A stretch of 64,000 bases of DNA from Chryseobacterium sp. (GCF_029240215.1 NZ_JARBTK010000003.1:248001-312000); one strand, 5' to 3'; shown: positions 47,415-56,545, counted from the first letter of the stretch. Notes: a model not told the origin generated them from the letters alone. A program made the numbers and translations.

Positions 47415-48266
47415 TTATTTTATTCCAAAAACAAATCGGTCATTCTCAGATAAATCCTTGATCAATTCTGATTTTGTGAGACTGTTTTGATATAATTCTA
47501 AAGTTTCAGGACCTAATTTCTGATTGATTTCTAGGAACAAAAGCCCGTTTTTATTTAAATATTTTTTGGCATCTTCGGCAATCTTTCTGTAGAAAATCAA
47601 AGCATCAGAAGTAGGTGAAAATAACGCTATTGCTGGCTCAAACCCCTTCACAGAATCTTCAATTTCTAATTCTTCCTCAATCCCGATGTAAGGCGGATTT
47701 GAGATGATCACATCATACATCTCATTCAAATCAAAATTCAAATAATCGGCATGAAATAATTTGATATCAAGCTGATGAAACTCCGCATTTTTTTTAGCGA
47801 CCTCCAATGCCTTTTCAGAAAAATCGATTGATGAAACTTGTGCATCCGGAAAATATTTCTTTAAAACTAAAGGAATAACACCGCTTCCTGTTCCGATGTC
47901 TAAAATCTTTAAACCTTGAGGTTTCAACCCTGAACTTTGAATTTTGTGAATTGCCAATTCCAGCAGTTCTTCCGTTTCCGGACGGGGAATTAAAACATTT
48001 TCATTCACAAAAAAAGACATTCCGTAAAATTCCGTTTCTCCTAAAATATGCTGGTAAGGTTTTCCCGTTTTTAATTCTGAAACAATATCTTGAAGTTGAT
48101 TTTCGTTATCATCAGATAACTGCTGATCAGACATCATTCGTTGTTGAATTTGATTTAAATCTAAAATTTTTTCAACAAAAATTGAATAAAGAAAATCTGT
48201 TTCAGAATATGTATATAGTTCTGAAAGTTCGGCTTTAAACTTATTTTTAAAATCTGAGATTGTCAT
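47415..48266 (-). CDS. prmC: Peptide chain release factor N5-glutamine methyltransferase
   Basis: 283 residues. PrmC methylates the GGQ glutamine of release factors RF1 and RF2. The substrate-site motif NPPY is at residue 190 (VIISNPPYIGIEEE), with the SAM motif ILDIGTGSGVIPLVL near residue 120 and LIPRPETEELLELA near residue 93. Length matches the family. Its start overlaps the yaaA stop by 1 base (TAATG) on the minus strand, so the two are translationally coupled. Confidence 0.95.
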   Translation of the reverse strand: MTISDFKNKFKAELSELYTYSETDFLYSIFVEKILDLNQIQQRMMSDQQLSDDNENQLQDIVSELKTGKPYQHILGETEFYGMSFFVNENVLIPRPETEELLELAIHKIQSSGLKPQGLKILDIGTGSGVIPLVLKKYFPDAQVSSIDFSEKALEVAKKNAEFHQLDIKLFHADYLNFDLNEMYDVIISNPPYIGIEEELEIEDSVKGFEPAIALFSPTSDALIFYRKIAEDAKKYLNKNGLLFLEINQKLGPETLELYQNSLTKSELIKDLSENDRFVFGIK

Positions 48267-49024
48267 TATCTTGTAAAAACCAATTTAGAATCCGTAGATT
48301 TTTCTTCGTCAATTCTGTAACCTTCATAGTTGAAAGCTTTCACATCATTCAAAGTTTTAGCTTGAGTTTCTGCGCAGAATCTCACGACCAAACCTCTCGC
48401 ATGTTTTGTGTAAACGATGATGGTTTTGAGCTTTCCTTCTCTCAATTCGTAAAATTCAAAATCAATGACTTTATGATTGAGTTTTTTTCGGTCGATTACT
48501 TTTCCGTATTCGTTACTGGCAAGATGAAGGAGGATTTCGTTCTTTTTCATCTCAGAGTTTAGCTGTTCTGTCACTTTTTCAGTCCAGAAAGAGTAGAGAT
48601 TTTTATACTTATCAAATTCAAATGGTCTTCCCATCTCCAGTCTGTAGAGCATTACTTTGTCGGAAGGTCTGAGCAATCCGTACAATCCGGAAAGCATTCT
48701 GTAGTTTTTCTGCAAATAATCGACTGCTCTTTTATCTAAAGTTTTAGCATCCAAACCTCTGTAGACCTCTCCTGTAAAAGCAAACATTGCAGGAGCAGAT
48801 TCTTTTGCACTTGGTTTTGCTTTCCATTTTTGATTTCTTTCCCAGTTTTCATCTGCCAGCTTTGGCGAAATTTCCATGAGCTCAGAAAGATATTTTGGAG
48901 ATTTATGCTTTAAAAAAGACTGTATAAATGCCGCTTCTTCAATGAATTTTGGAGTTGTACTTCTCAAAAGATCTGTCGAGTTTTCAGTGTTCATTAATTT
49001 TGCGGGTGAGGTTATGATTTTCAT
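48266..49024 (-). CDS. yaaA: Peroxide stress protein YaaA
   Basis: 252 residues of the YaaA (DUF328) family, which lowers intracellular free iron during peroxide stress. It begins KIITSPAKLMN, with YRGLDAKTLDKRAVDYLQKN, shown as the region near residues 87-107, and KVMLYRLEMGRPFEF. The gene is 3 bp downstream of the CPBP gene's end and 1 base overlapping prmC, on the minus strand, so tsaC-CPBP-yaaA-prmC form one operon. Confidence 0.93.
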   Translation of the reverse strand: MKIITSPAKLMNTENSTDLLRSTTPKFIEEAAFIQSFLKHKSPKYLSELMEISPKLADENWERNQKWKAKPSAKESAPAMFAFTGEVYRGLDAKTLDKRAVDYLQKNYRMLSGLYGLLRPSDKVMLYRLEMGRPFEFDKYKNLYSFWTEKVTEQLNSEMKKNEILLHLASNEYGKVIDRKKLNHKVIDFEFYELREGKLKTIIVYTKHARGLVVRFCAETQAKTLNDVKAFNYEGYRIDEEKSTDSKLVFTR

Positions 49025-49027
49025 AAT

Positions 49028-49732
49028 TTAAAAGGCAGATAATTGTTTAATATCAATCAGATTCATGAGCATTAAAGAGATAAAATCAAACATAAAATGA
49101 CAGATGATCAGAATTTTGATGTTGGAATATTTTTTATAAAAAAGTGCAAATACAATTCCGATAAAAAATGGAACTACAACCTGACCGATCGTTCCGTAAG
49201 TACTGTGGAGAATCCCAAATAATAAAGCTGAAATAATAATTCCCAAAACAGGACTGCTGTATATTTTTTCAATTCTCGGCTGAATGTAAGCCCTCATCAA
49301 CAATTCTTCAATAACTCCGGCTGTGAGACAGGTAAAGAATATCAGAAAATAATTATTTTTAAAAATTGAACTGAGCTGCACCAGTTTATCACTGATTTTT
49401 TCATGGGTAATCAGCATAATAATTCCATTTAAAAAAGCTCCTCCGATTGCACAGATAAGATAAAGACAAATTATTGCAACCAAATAAAAGGATGCAGAAT
49501 ATTTTTTGTCTTCCCATACAAAAAATGATCTGTTTTCAATGAAAAAATTATAGATCAATACAAGTATCAAAACAAACCAGAGAGAAAGTCTGTTATAAAA
49601 AAACAGATCAGCAGTAATAGTTTTAAAATGAAAAAAACCGTTGATTAAAGGAATTGAATAAAGCATTGCGAAGGCAAGAAGTACAAACGTGAGTACAATG
49701 CCAACAGAATATTTTCCGTTAAGACTCATCAT
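49028..49732 (-). CDS. CPBP-family intramembrane metalloprotease
   Basis: 234 residues, about seven membrane helices. The CPBP/Abi motifs are seen: EELLMRAYIQP (motif 1, Glu-Glu ... Arg), LLFGILHST (motif 2 His) and IIVLIC-like IKILIICHFMFDF (motif 3 His). These proteins cleave substrates in the membrane (CAAX protease-like); the role in bacteria is often immunity or regulation and is not known here. It starts 8 bp after the tsaC-like gene and precedes yaaA by 3 bp. Confidence 0.88.
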   Translation of the reverse strand: MMSLNGKYSVGIVLTFVLLAFAMLYSIPLINGFFHFKTITADLFFYNRLSLWFVLILVLIYNFFIENRSFFVWEDKKYSASFYLVAIICLYLICAIGGAFLNGIIMLITHEKISDKLVQLSSIFKNNYFLIFFTCLTAGVIEELLMRAYIQPRIEKIYSSPVLGIIISALLFGILHSTYGTIGQVVVPFFIGIVFALFYKKYSNIKILIICHFMFDFISLMLMNLIDIKQLSAF

Positions 49733-49740
49733 GTATACTT

Positions 49741-50352
49741 CTAAATTTCACCTTTTCCCTGTCTGATTACTTCCGGTTCGCCTGAAGTAAGATCAACGAT
49801 TGTAGATGCAATGTTATCTCCATACCCCGAATCGATTACAATATCCACAAGATGATCGTATTTTTCAGCGATCAGTTCCGGATCGGTAGAGTATTCGATG
49901 ATCTCGTCATCATCTTTAATGGAAGTCGATGCAATCGGATGTCCCAGTTTTTCAACAATCAGTTGCGGAATAGAATGATCCGGAACACGAATTCCTATTG
50001 TTTTGTGATTTTTGTATGCCAATGGTAAACTTTTATTAGCTTCTAAAATAAAAGTGAAAGGACCCGGAAGGTGACTCTTTAAAAATCTGAAAACAGAAGT
50101 GTCAATAGGTCTTGTAAAATCAGAAAGGTGACTGAGGTCATTACATATAATTGAGAATTTTGTTTTCTCTAATTTCTGTTTTTTGATCTGAGCGAGCTTT
50201 TCCATGGCTTTAATATCAAAAATATTGCAGCCCAATGCGTAAACAGTATCAGACGGATAAATAATCAGTCCGCCATTGTTCAGGGTTTTAATCACCTCAT
50301 TGATAAGGTTTTCCTGAGGATTATCCGGATAAATTCTTAATATTTTTGCCAT
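49741..50352 (-). CDS. tsaC: L-threonylcarbamoyladenylate synthase (Sua5/YciO/YrdC family)
   Basis: 203 residues from the ATG at 50352; a TTG two codons upstream is less likely. The YrdC fold is seen as GGLIIYPSDTVYALGCN near residue 27, then KKQKLEKTKFSIICNDLSHLSDF with the conserved K-x-R/K, and PGPFTFIL near 92. It makes threonylcarbamoyl-AMP for t6A at position 37 of ANN-decoding tRNAs. It is a YciO/YrdC-type homologue, so the exact enzyme could differ. It is first in the operon tsaC-CPBP-yaaA-prmC; a -7 element at 50356-50363 suggests a nearly leaderless mRNA. Confidence 0.88.
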   Translation of the reverse strand: MAKILRIYPDNPQENLINEVIKTLNNGGLIIYPSDTVYALGCNIFDIKAMEKLAQIKKQKLEKTKFSIICNDLSHLSDFTRPIDTSVFRFLKSHLPGPFTFILEANKSLPLAYKNHKTIGIRVPDHSIPQLIVEKLGHPIASTSIKDDDEIIEYSTDPELIAEKYDHLVDIVIDSGYGDNIASTIVDLTSGEPEVIRQGKGEI

Positions 50353-50355
50353 AAA

Positions 50356-50363
50356 CAAAGATA
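50356..50363 (-). promoter_or_regulatory. -7 element of the tsaC operon
   Basis: TATCTTTG on the minus strand, four bases before the ATG at 50352. A start 5-7 nt downstream would fall on the start codon, so the mRNA may be leaderless. No TTG was found at the -33 distance. Confidence 0.5.
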
Positions 50364-50410
50364 CAAATATTTAAATTATTTTTGGGAAGTGCTTTATTTA
50401 CAAGAAAAAC

Positions 50411-50440
50411 TTGCGTTTTTGAAAAATATTCGTATATTTG
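50411..50440 (+). promoter_or_regulatory. Promoter of the tRNA-fMet cluster
   Basis: TTG (50411-50413), 19 nt, then TATATTTG (50433-50440), a strong Bacteroidota promoter. The predicted start near 50446 is just ahead of the first tRNA at 50452. Confidence 0.7.
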
Positions 50441-50451
50441 CAATCCAATAT

Positions 50452-50524
<73 letters not shown>

Positions 50525-50563
50525 CTAAGTTAAGTGCTTTCGGTAAGCACTCTAAAGATACAC

Positions 50564-50636
<73 letters not shown>

Positions 50637-50675
50637 CTAAGTTAAGTGCTTTCGGTAAGCACTCTAAAGATACAC

Positions 50676-50751
<76 letters not shown>

Positions 50752-50753
50752 AC

Positions 50754-50786
50754 AGGAGAATTACGAAAGTAGTTCTCCTTTTTTTT
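50754..50786 (+). terminator. Terminator of the tRNA cluster
   Basis: AGGAGAA (50754-50760) pairs with TTCTCCT (50773-50779), with inner TAC/GTA pairing around GAAA, followed by nine T. Confidence 0.85.
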
Positions 50787-51025
50787 GTGCCATTAAGTTT
50801 GGAATGCTATTTGGAAGGAAATGTACTGAGCAAAATTATAAGGATGTTGAAAACAGCTTCTTTTGTTTAAAAAAATAAGAAAAAATAAGAATAATCGGAA
50901 AATTTTTAATAAACTTGAAGAATGAAATTTTAATTTGTTTTTTAAACTATACAGATGGTTATAAAGAAGCTAAGGGGAATTTTAGATAAAAAGAATATAA
51001 TATTTATTACACAAAGAAAAAAATT

Positions 51026-51424
51026 ATGGAAAATTTACCGCAAACAACTGTCGAAAAGATAGAAGCATTTATGAAAAAATGGTTTAAGCATTTTGATGAT
51101 TTAGATGAAAACAGCTTCTTCCTGCAATATTTATCAGAAGATGTGAAAATGAAATTCCCGGGAAGTGATTTATTTATAGGGCATGAAGGATTCAGTAATT
51201 GGTTTACAGAATCTAAAAATAATCTTCTAGACAAAACAACTCATCATATTTCAGATATTGAAATAAAAGAAAGTGCTCAAAACCAGTTTGATATTACTTT
51301 TAAAGTAAGATACATTGCTGAAATGAAAGATAATAAAATTGATATGAATGTAAGGGAAGACTGGAAATTAACCTGGAATGAAGTCAACAATCAGCCTCTC
51401 ATATCAGAATATTTAGTTAGCTAA
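51026..51424 (+). CDS. SnoaL/NTF2-like small protein
   Basis: 132 residues with the NTF2-like cone-fold pattern: a first helix (EKIEAFMKKWFKHFDDLDENSF), FLQYLSEDVKMKFPGSDLFIGHEGFSNWF, then beta strands DIEIKESAQNQFDITFKVRYIAEM and a WKLTWNE end. No signal peptide. The family includes polyketide cyclases, dehydratases and many of unknown function. It is a lone gene, and its terminator at 51441 is shared with the convergent gene. Confidence 0.75.
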   Translation: MENLPQTTVEKIEAFMKKWFKHFDDLDENSFFLQYLSEDVKMKFPGSDLFIGHEGFSNWFTESKNNLLDKTTHHISDIEIKESAQNQFDITFKVRYIAEMKDNKIDMNVREDWKLTWNEVNNQPLISEYLVS

Positions 51425-51440
51425 TAAAATAAAACAAAAT

Positions 51441-51475
51441 AAAAAATCCCGCTTTGTAAAGGCGGGATTTTTTTT
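51441..51475. terminator. Two-way terminator between convergent genes
   Basis: AAAATCCCGC pairs with GCGGGATTTT around TTTGTAAAG, with A and T runs on either side; it overlaps the stop of the minus-strand gene by 2 bp. Confidence 0.85.
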
Positions 51476-52043
51476 AGTTAGCTAAACTATCAAAATTCTG
51501 AAGTTTAAAATCATCAGACTTTAATTGCTCGAAGTAAGTTGATTTGTTGTTTCCTTTCATCTTCTTTACTGCACCTACAGCACCTGAGAAATCTTTATCA
51601 ATTTTTGTGGCAATTTCTGTTGGCTTGAAATCAAGTTTTACACTGTCGTCTGCAACTCCTAAATATCCGTTTTTCTTGGTAATGTAGTTGATATAGTTTT
51701 CATAAATACCTAATGTATTTCTGAAGTATTGGGTATGATAATTCATACATTTTGTCGCTTTTTTAGATTTTCCTAAAATACAGCTTGCCATATTTCCTTT
51801 GTAAAGCTCAAATTCCTGAGACACCTTATCGTATTCGTTTTTCAAAGCTGCTTTTCCATTAGTCAAAATAGTTGCATCACCTTGTTTTTCACTGATCTTT
51901 TTCAAATGTTCCACAACAACGGGAACTGTGCTTTCGATTTTTGATTTTGCTTCGGTAACTGAGCCGAAAACTGATGACATCTGAGCCGATGTTAAGCTAA
52001 AAATAAACAATAATAAAACAGTAAGTAGATTATATCTTTTCAT
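51474..52043 (-). CDS. Secreted hypothetical protein
   Basis: 189 residues with a signal peptide (KRYNLLTVLLLFIFSLTSAQ). The mature part is helical with two Cys residues (ASCILGKSKKATKCMNYH) that could form a disulfide in the periplasm. I do not recognise a family. It is one of several secreted small proteins near the Bla-type operon but on the other strand. Confidence 0.65.
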   Translation of the reverse strand: MKRYNLLTVLLLFIFSLTSAQMSSVFGSVTEAKSKIESTVPVVVEHLKKISEKQGDATILTNGKAALKNEYDKVSQEFELYKGNMASCILGKSKKATKCMNYHTQYFRNTLGIYENYINYITKKNGYLGVADDSVKLDFKPTEIATKIDKDFSGAVGAVKKMKGNNKSTYFEQLKSDDFKLQNFDSLAN

Positions 52044-52364
52044 GAGAAATTTTTAAAGCACTAAAATAAATATATTTTCTCAGTTTAAGCAAGTAGATTT
52101 TAATTTTATTTAATAAAAATTAACAAGTTTTAAGAATTTGTAGCTTTATGAAGTTGATTGATGCTAAATATTCACGCATAAAATAAGCTTTGTTAAAAAT
52201 TTAACATATTTTAATAAAAATTATTCAATTGATTATCAATGATTTATGTTAATGTTTTGTGTATCACTAAAAAAATAGTTTTTTGAATCAATTTAATTTC
52301 TACATTTGTATAACTAATTTATTAGTGATATTAGAAATACGTATTTAGAATTGAAAAAAAGATT
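52044..52364. other. Intergenic region ahead of the blaI operon
   Basis: 321 bp, AT-rich, between divergent genes. It holds the blaI promoter and palindromic operator (52301-52326), with an upstream inverted copy of the half-site ATCACTAA near 52263-52270. Otherwise I see nothing. Confidence 0.5.
52301..52326 (+). promoter_or_regulatory. blaI promoter -7 element with palindromic operator
   Basis: A -7 box TACATTTG (52301-52308) is followed by ACTAAT-TT-ATTAGT (52313-52326), a 6-2-6 palindrome placed at the predicted +1 (near 52313). The half-site TTAGTGAT recurs inverted as ATCACTAA at 52263-52270. This is where a BlaI-type repressor would act on its own operon. Confidence 0.55.
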
Positions 52365-52730
52365 ATGAAAATTCAGAACTTAACGAAAGCGGAAGAGCAG
52401 GTAATGCAATATTTATGGAAAATCGAAAAAGGTTTTCTAAAAGATATTCTTGATCTTTTCCCCGAACCAAAACCTCATACCAATACCGTTTCTACAATTC
52501 TTAAGGTTTTGAAGGATAAAGAATTTGTTGATTATCATGTCTACGGGAGACAGCATGAGTATTTTCCTCTTGTTTCTAAGGAGCAATACTCTGGTAAGAC
52601 GATGAAAAGTCTGGTTAAAAATTATTTTAAAGGTTCCTATAAAAGTGCTGTTTCTTTTTTGGTTGAAAAAAACGAAATGACCGTAGAAGATCTTGAAATG
52701 CTTTTAAACGAACTTAAAAACAAAGACTAA
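52365..52730 (+). CDS. blaI: BlaI/MecI/CopY-family transcriptional repressor
   Basis: 121 residues: a winged helix (KAEEQVMQYLWKIEKGF, then KPHTNTVSTILKVLKDKEFV, the recognition region and VYGRQHEYFPLV) and a C-terminal dimerisation helix (VEDLEMLLNEL). In the family the repressor is cleaved, or its block lifted, by the partner BlaR1. It starts 39 bp after a palindrome that fits its operator, and the BlaR1 gene follows by one base. Confidence 0.9.
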   Translation: MKIQNLTKAEEQVMQYLWKIEKGFLKDILDLFPEPKPHTNTVSTILKVLKDKEFVDYHVYGRQHEYFPLVSKEQYSGKTMKSLVKNYFKGSYKSAVSFLVEKNEMTVEDLEMLLNELKNKD

Positions 52731-52731
52731 T

Positions 52732-54690
52732 ATGGAAACACTGATTTTATATTTCGGAAAAGTAATCATCTGTTCGGGTGTAATGTTTTTGTATTATCAG
52801 TTGTCTTTAAAAGACAAGACGTTCCATCATTATAACAGATTTTATCTTTTGTCGGCGATGTTGATCTCCATTTTGTTGCCGCTGATCAAAGTAGAAGATT
52901 TTACGATAGAGGTGAGTAATGATCTGTATTTGCTTATTAATAAAATACAAAATTTAAACACGAATAAAACAACAGACAATGATTACATTTATTTTAGAAT
53001 TATTTTTTCAGCTTTGGGATTGGTGTCTTTCTATTTTTTAGGAAAACTAGTCTACGGAATTTTAAAAATATCAAAGTTTAAAAATCAGTTTCATAAAGAA
53101 ACTTTCGAGGGGGTCAATTTCTATCAGACCAACCTTTCAGAAGCCCCGTTTTCATACTTTAAAAACCTGTTTTGGAAGAATTCGATCGTGATCAATTCAG
53201 ACATTGGTAAGCAAATTTTGAAGCATGAGATGGTTCATATTGAGCAGAAACACTCATACGATAAAATTTTTATTGAGATCATGACCGCTGTTTTCTGGTT
53301 TAATCCGTTTTTTCATATCATTAAAAAAGAAATAAGCTTAATTCACGAATATCTGGCTGATAAAAAAGCCGTCAAAAAATCGGACACAAAAGCATTTGCG
53401 CAGATGCTTTTAGCAAGCCACTTTTCCGGAACACAGTTGCCTGCGACCAGTCCGTTTCTAAGTTCAAACCTTAAAAAAAGACTCAAAATGTTACAAAAAC
53501 CCCAAACAAAATTCGGGTATGCGCGAAGAATATTTGCACTGCCGGTTTTATTTACTGTTGCCTTTGCTTATATGGTAAATGCGAAGAATAAGGAAATCAC
53601 AGAAACCAATATCGAAATTGAAAAAACAGTTTCTGAAATTAAAAAAGATACCATTTCGCCAAAAAGCAATATCGACCAAATTGTAGAAAGACAGGAAGCC
53701 AAAATTTCAAAAGCCAACGAAAAGCTAAAAATTCAGGCTGAAAAGTTGAAAACGCTAAGCGAAAAATCAAAAGAAAAAGCTTTGGAACTTAAAAAAATAG
53801 CCAAAGAAAAAGGTGAAAACAGCTATGATTTTGAATTGAAAGCAAAAGAACTGAAGCAGCTTTCCGGTGAAATGGATAAGATTGTTGATAAAGACCTTGC
53901 CTATCAATTGGATTTTGATAAAATAGAGAATTTGAGAGCTAAATTACTTGCAGAAAATCCGGAGCTAAAATTTAAGAATCTAGAATTTAAAAGAGTTTTC
54001 CCTGATGGTGATAACTACAGAATCCAAATGGATGGAAATGAGCATGATATAGAAAAATTATTTGATTCTAAAGAATTCAGAGAAAATTCGGAAATGAGTG
54101 AAGTAAAGATTAAAGCTTTGAAAGAAAAAATGAATAATCCTGAATTTAGAGATAAATTAAATAAAGTCAATAAGCTGTATCTAAACGGAAGCGGAGTGTA
54201 TTCAGGAAGTAATTTTCCAAAGTTTGAGGTAGAATCTCATTTTAAAAGCCCTTCAAATCTTTCTAAAAAAGATCAAAGAAAACTTGAAAAATTAGCCAAA
54301 GAAAAAGCTGAATTGTCAAGAAAACAAGCAGAAATTTCCAAAAAACAAGCAGAAATTGTAAGAGAAAAGGCTCAGAATAATCCTTGGATAATCTCTGTAG
54401 ATGCTCATGCAAAGCCAAATGTAAAATATGCAGTAAAATCAAGTTACATTGACGGGACTAAGCTGAATGACAAAGCTATAGCAATTGCGAAAACATATCA
54501 AAAAGATGGTTTCAAAAATCTTGTAAAATCTGACTTAGATGATAACATAAAAATTTATATTAACGGTAAATCTGTTTCAAAAGAAGAAATGAATAATCTT
54601 AATCCAAACGATATTTCATCAATTAATGTCAATAAATCAAATTCTAACGGAAAGCAGACCGGAGAAATTCATATAAAAATAAAAGATTAG
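52732..54690 (+). CDS. M56 (BlaR1/MecR1-like) membrane metallopeptidase
   Basis: 652 residues. Membrane helices at the start (LILYFGKVIICSGVMFLYYQ), the zinc motif HEMVH (His165, Glu166, His169) and a second Glu/Asp-rich HEYLADKKAV near residue 205 belong to the M56 sensor-protease family. After a last membrane helix (RIFALPVLFTVAFAYMV, ~265) comes a long charged, coiled-coil extracytoplasmic region with KEKA/KQAE repeats, replacing the usual penicillin-binding sensor domain. So the ligand may not be a beta-lactam. It forms an operon with blaI and the GLPGLI genes. Confidence 0.87.
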   Translation: METLILYFGKVIICSGVMFLYYQLSLKDKTFHHYNRFYLLSAMLISILLPLIKVEDFTIEVSNDLYLLINKIQNLNTNKTTDNDYIYFRIIFSALGLVSFYFLGKLVYGILKISKFKNQFHKETFEGVNFYQTNLSEAPFSYFKNLFWKNSIVINSDIGKQILKHEMVHIEQKHSYDKIFIEIMTAVFWFNPFFHIIKKEISLIHEYLADKKAVKKSDTKAFAQMLLASHFSGTQLPATSPFLSSNLKKRLKMLQKPQTKFGYARRIFALPVLFTVAFAYMVNAKNKEITETNIEIEKTVSEIKKDTISPKSNIDQIVERQEAKISKANEKLKIQAEKLKTLSEKSKEKALELKKIAKEKGENSYDFELKAKELKQLSGEMDKIVDKDLAYQLDFDKIENLRAKLLAENPELKFKNLEFKRVFPDGDNYRIQMDGNEHDIEKLFDSKEFRENSEMSEVKIKALKEKMNNPEFRDKLNKVNKLYLNGSGVYSGSNFPKFEVESHFKSPSNLSKKDQRKLEKLAKEKAELSRKQAEISKKQAEIVREKAQNNPWIISVDAHAKPNVKYAVKSSYIDGTKLNDKAIAIAKTYQKDGFKNLVKSDLDDNIKIYINGKSVSKEEMNNLNPNDISSINVNKSNSNGKQTGEIHIKIKD

Positions 54691-54758
54691 ATCAAGTGGA
54701 AGAATTGGTGAAAGAAAATATTCTGAAGCCAAAACAAGAAAATTCTCACAAAATAAAA

Positions 54759-55586
54759 ATGAAATTAATTGCAGCTTTGAGTTTACTTATCATCGGGATA
54801 TCGGCTAATGCACAAAACAAAAGATTCTCGTATGAGTATAAATTCATTCCGGATTCTACGAATATTTCAGATGTGAAAACCGAAATTATGAATTTGGATG
54901 TGACCGCAGAAGGATCAAAATTCTACAGCTATACAGTTTACAACTCAGATTCCATTATGAAAGTTGATCTTGAAAAACAGCTGTCTGCAACGGGTGCAAT
55001 TAATATAAAATCTGATATGCGAAAAGGCTTGGTACAGTACAGTATCTCAAAAAAATATCCTAAGTATGAAGTCTTTTTGCATAACAGAATTCTTTCAGAC
55101 TTTTATAAAGTTTCCGATGAAAGACCGATAGAATGGAAAATAAGTTCCGAGAAACAGAAAATTGGTGAATGGATGACACAAAAAGCAGAAACCGATTTTG
55201 CAGGAAGACATTGGATTGCTTGGTTTACGACTGATATTCCGATTCAGGACGGACCTTACAAATTTCACGGACTTCCTGGTTTAATTGTCAGATTGGAAGA
55301 CCAGACAAAATCTCATCTTTTTAGTTTACAGGGTGTGAAAAATATCAACTCTATCCCCGGAGATGTTTTCGGAGCGAAAGAAATTGCCGTCAATTCAAAA
55401 CAATACAGTAAGTTGCTTAGAGATTACGAAAATGATCCTACGAAAGGTCTCAAACAAATGCAAATGGGAGGTGTAACGATGATTATGAAAGACGGTCAGA
55501 ATAATCATATGAAAGATCAGGAAGGGCGTCTGAAAGCCGCTATGAAAAAAAATAACAATAAAATAGAACTCAATACAGCCAAATAA
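54759..55586 (+). CDS. GLPGLI family secreted protein 1
   Basis: 275 residues from the ATG at 54759, which starts the signal peptide KLIAALSLLIIGISANAQ; a GTG at 54696 would add 21 unlikely residues. The family motif is GPYKFHGLPGLIVRLED near residue 172. GLPGLI proteins (TIGR01200) are Bacteroidota-specific, exported, of unknown function. It is the third gene of the blaI operon and shows FSYEYKFIPDSTNISDVK, shared with the next gene. Confidence 0.88.
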   Translation: MKLIAALSLLIIGISANAQNKRFSYEYKFIPDSTNISDVKTEIMNLDVTAEGSKFYSYTVYNSDSIMKVDLEKQLSATGAINIKSDMRKGLVQYSISKKYPKYEVFLHNRILSDFYKVSDERPIEWKISSEKQKIGEWMTQKAETDFAGRHWIAWFTTDIPIQDGPYKFHGLPGLIVRLEDQTKSHLFSLQGVKNINSIPGDVFGAKEIAVNSKQYSKLLRDYENDPTKGLKQMQMGGVTMIMKDGQNNHMKDQEGRLKAAMKKNNNKIELNTAK

Positions 55587-55587
55587 A

Positions 55588-56484
55588 ATGAAAAAAATAT
55601 ATTTTGGATTACTATTAGGAATTTTCTGTTCCGTTTCGGCACAAAACCGTTTTTTTTATGAGTATAAATTCATTTCAGATTCTACCGATAAAGCAGATGT
55701 GAAAAAGGAAATGATGCTTTTGGATATTGATAAAAACGGATCAAGCTATTACAGCCAGGATAAATTTGTAGCAGATTCAACATCAAAAGCTGATCTGGAA
55801 AAGCAATTGAAACTCAATCCGAACAATATCAATATCTCCAGAAGAGACAAACCGGGAATGGTTTCTTATAAAGTTACGAAGCAATATCCCGACTTCAAAA
55901 CGTATCTTTTCACAAGAATTTCCAGTGACAGTTATAAAATTGAAGAAGATCAAAAACCTGAATGGAAAATTCTTCCGGACAAACAGAAAATAGGGGAGTA
56001 TAATTCCCAAAAAGCTACAACAAATTTTGGAGGAAGAGAATGGACGGCGTGGTTTTCTACAGATTTACCATTTCAGGACGGGCCTTATAAGTTTTATGGA
56101 CTTCCGGGTTTGATTGTGAAGATCGAAGATAAAACAGGTTCTCATTCGATGACGTTGGTAGGAAATAAAACGATTGCAATTGCTGCCGATAAAGAAACTG
56201 AGCTTCCACAGGGAATTCAGATCTACGGAATGGGCGGAAAAGATATTGAAATCAACAAAAGCCAATTCAAAAAAGCTTGGAAATCTTATGTCAATGATCC
56301 AACAAAAAATATGCGTGAAATGATGATGAAAAATACCGAAACAAATAAGGTGGTTTTCAAAACAAAAACTGCAGACGGAAAAGAAATTTCAGATCCTAAT
56401 CAGGTCTTCAGAGAAATGGAGAAAAAAGCAAAAGAAGGTTTTAAAAAGAACAACAATCCTATCGAACCAGATTTGTACAAATAA
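55588..56484 (+). CDS. GLPGLI family secreted protein 2
   Basis: 298 residues, a tandem paralogue of the preceding gene 1 bp after its stop. A signal peptide (KKIYFGLLLGIFCSVSAQ) precedes FFYEYKFISDSTDKADVK, and the motif DGPYKFYGLPGLIVKIED lies near residue 165. Both copies keep the long middle region with YFR/DxxGxxW pattern, so duplication seems old but functional. It ends the operon; a terminator is at 56506. Confidence 0.88.
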   Translation: MKKIYFGLLLGIFCSVSAQNRFFYEYKFISDSTDKADVKKEMMLLDIDKNGSSYYSQDKFVADSTSKADLEKQLKLNPNNINISRRDKPGMVSYKVTKQYPDFKTYLFTRISSDSYKIEEDQKPEWKILPDKQKIGEYNSQKATTNFGGREWTAWFSTDLPFQDGPYKFYGLPGLIVKIEDKTGSHSMTLVGNKTIAIAADKETELPQGIQIYGMGGKDIEINKSQFKKAWKSYVNDPTKNMREMMMKNTETNKVVFKTKTADGKEISDPNQVFREMEKKAKEGFKKNNNPIEPDLYK

Positions 56485-56505
56485 GATTTAAAATATTTAT
56501 AAAAT

Positions 56506-56538
56506 AAAAATGCGAGGAAAATTTTCCCCGCATTTTTT
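56506..56538. terminator. Two-way terminator between the GLPGLI operon and the M61 gene
   Basis: AAAAATGCGAGG pairs with CCCCGCATTTTT around a short AAATTTT loop; A and T runs on both sides suit both strands. Confidence 0.75.
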
Positions 56539-56545
56539 GTTTGTT

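Noticed and set aside
50525..50563. Extra small RNA between tRNA copies
   Set aside because: The spacer hairpin (AGTGCTT ... AAGCACT) is repeated identically and fits a processing or duplication remnant.
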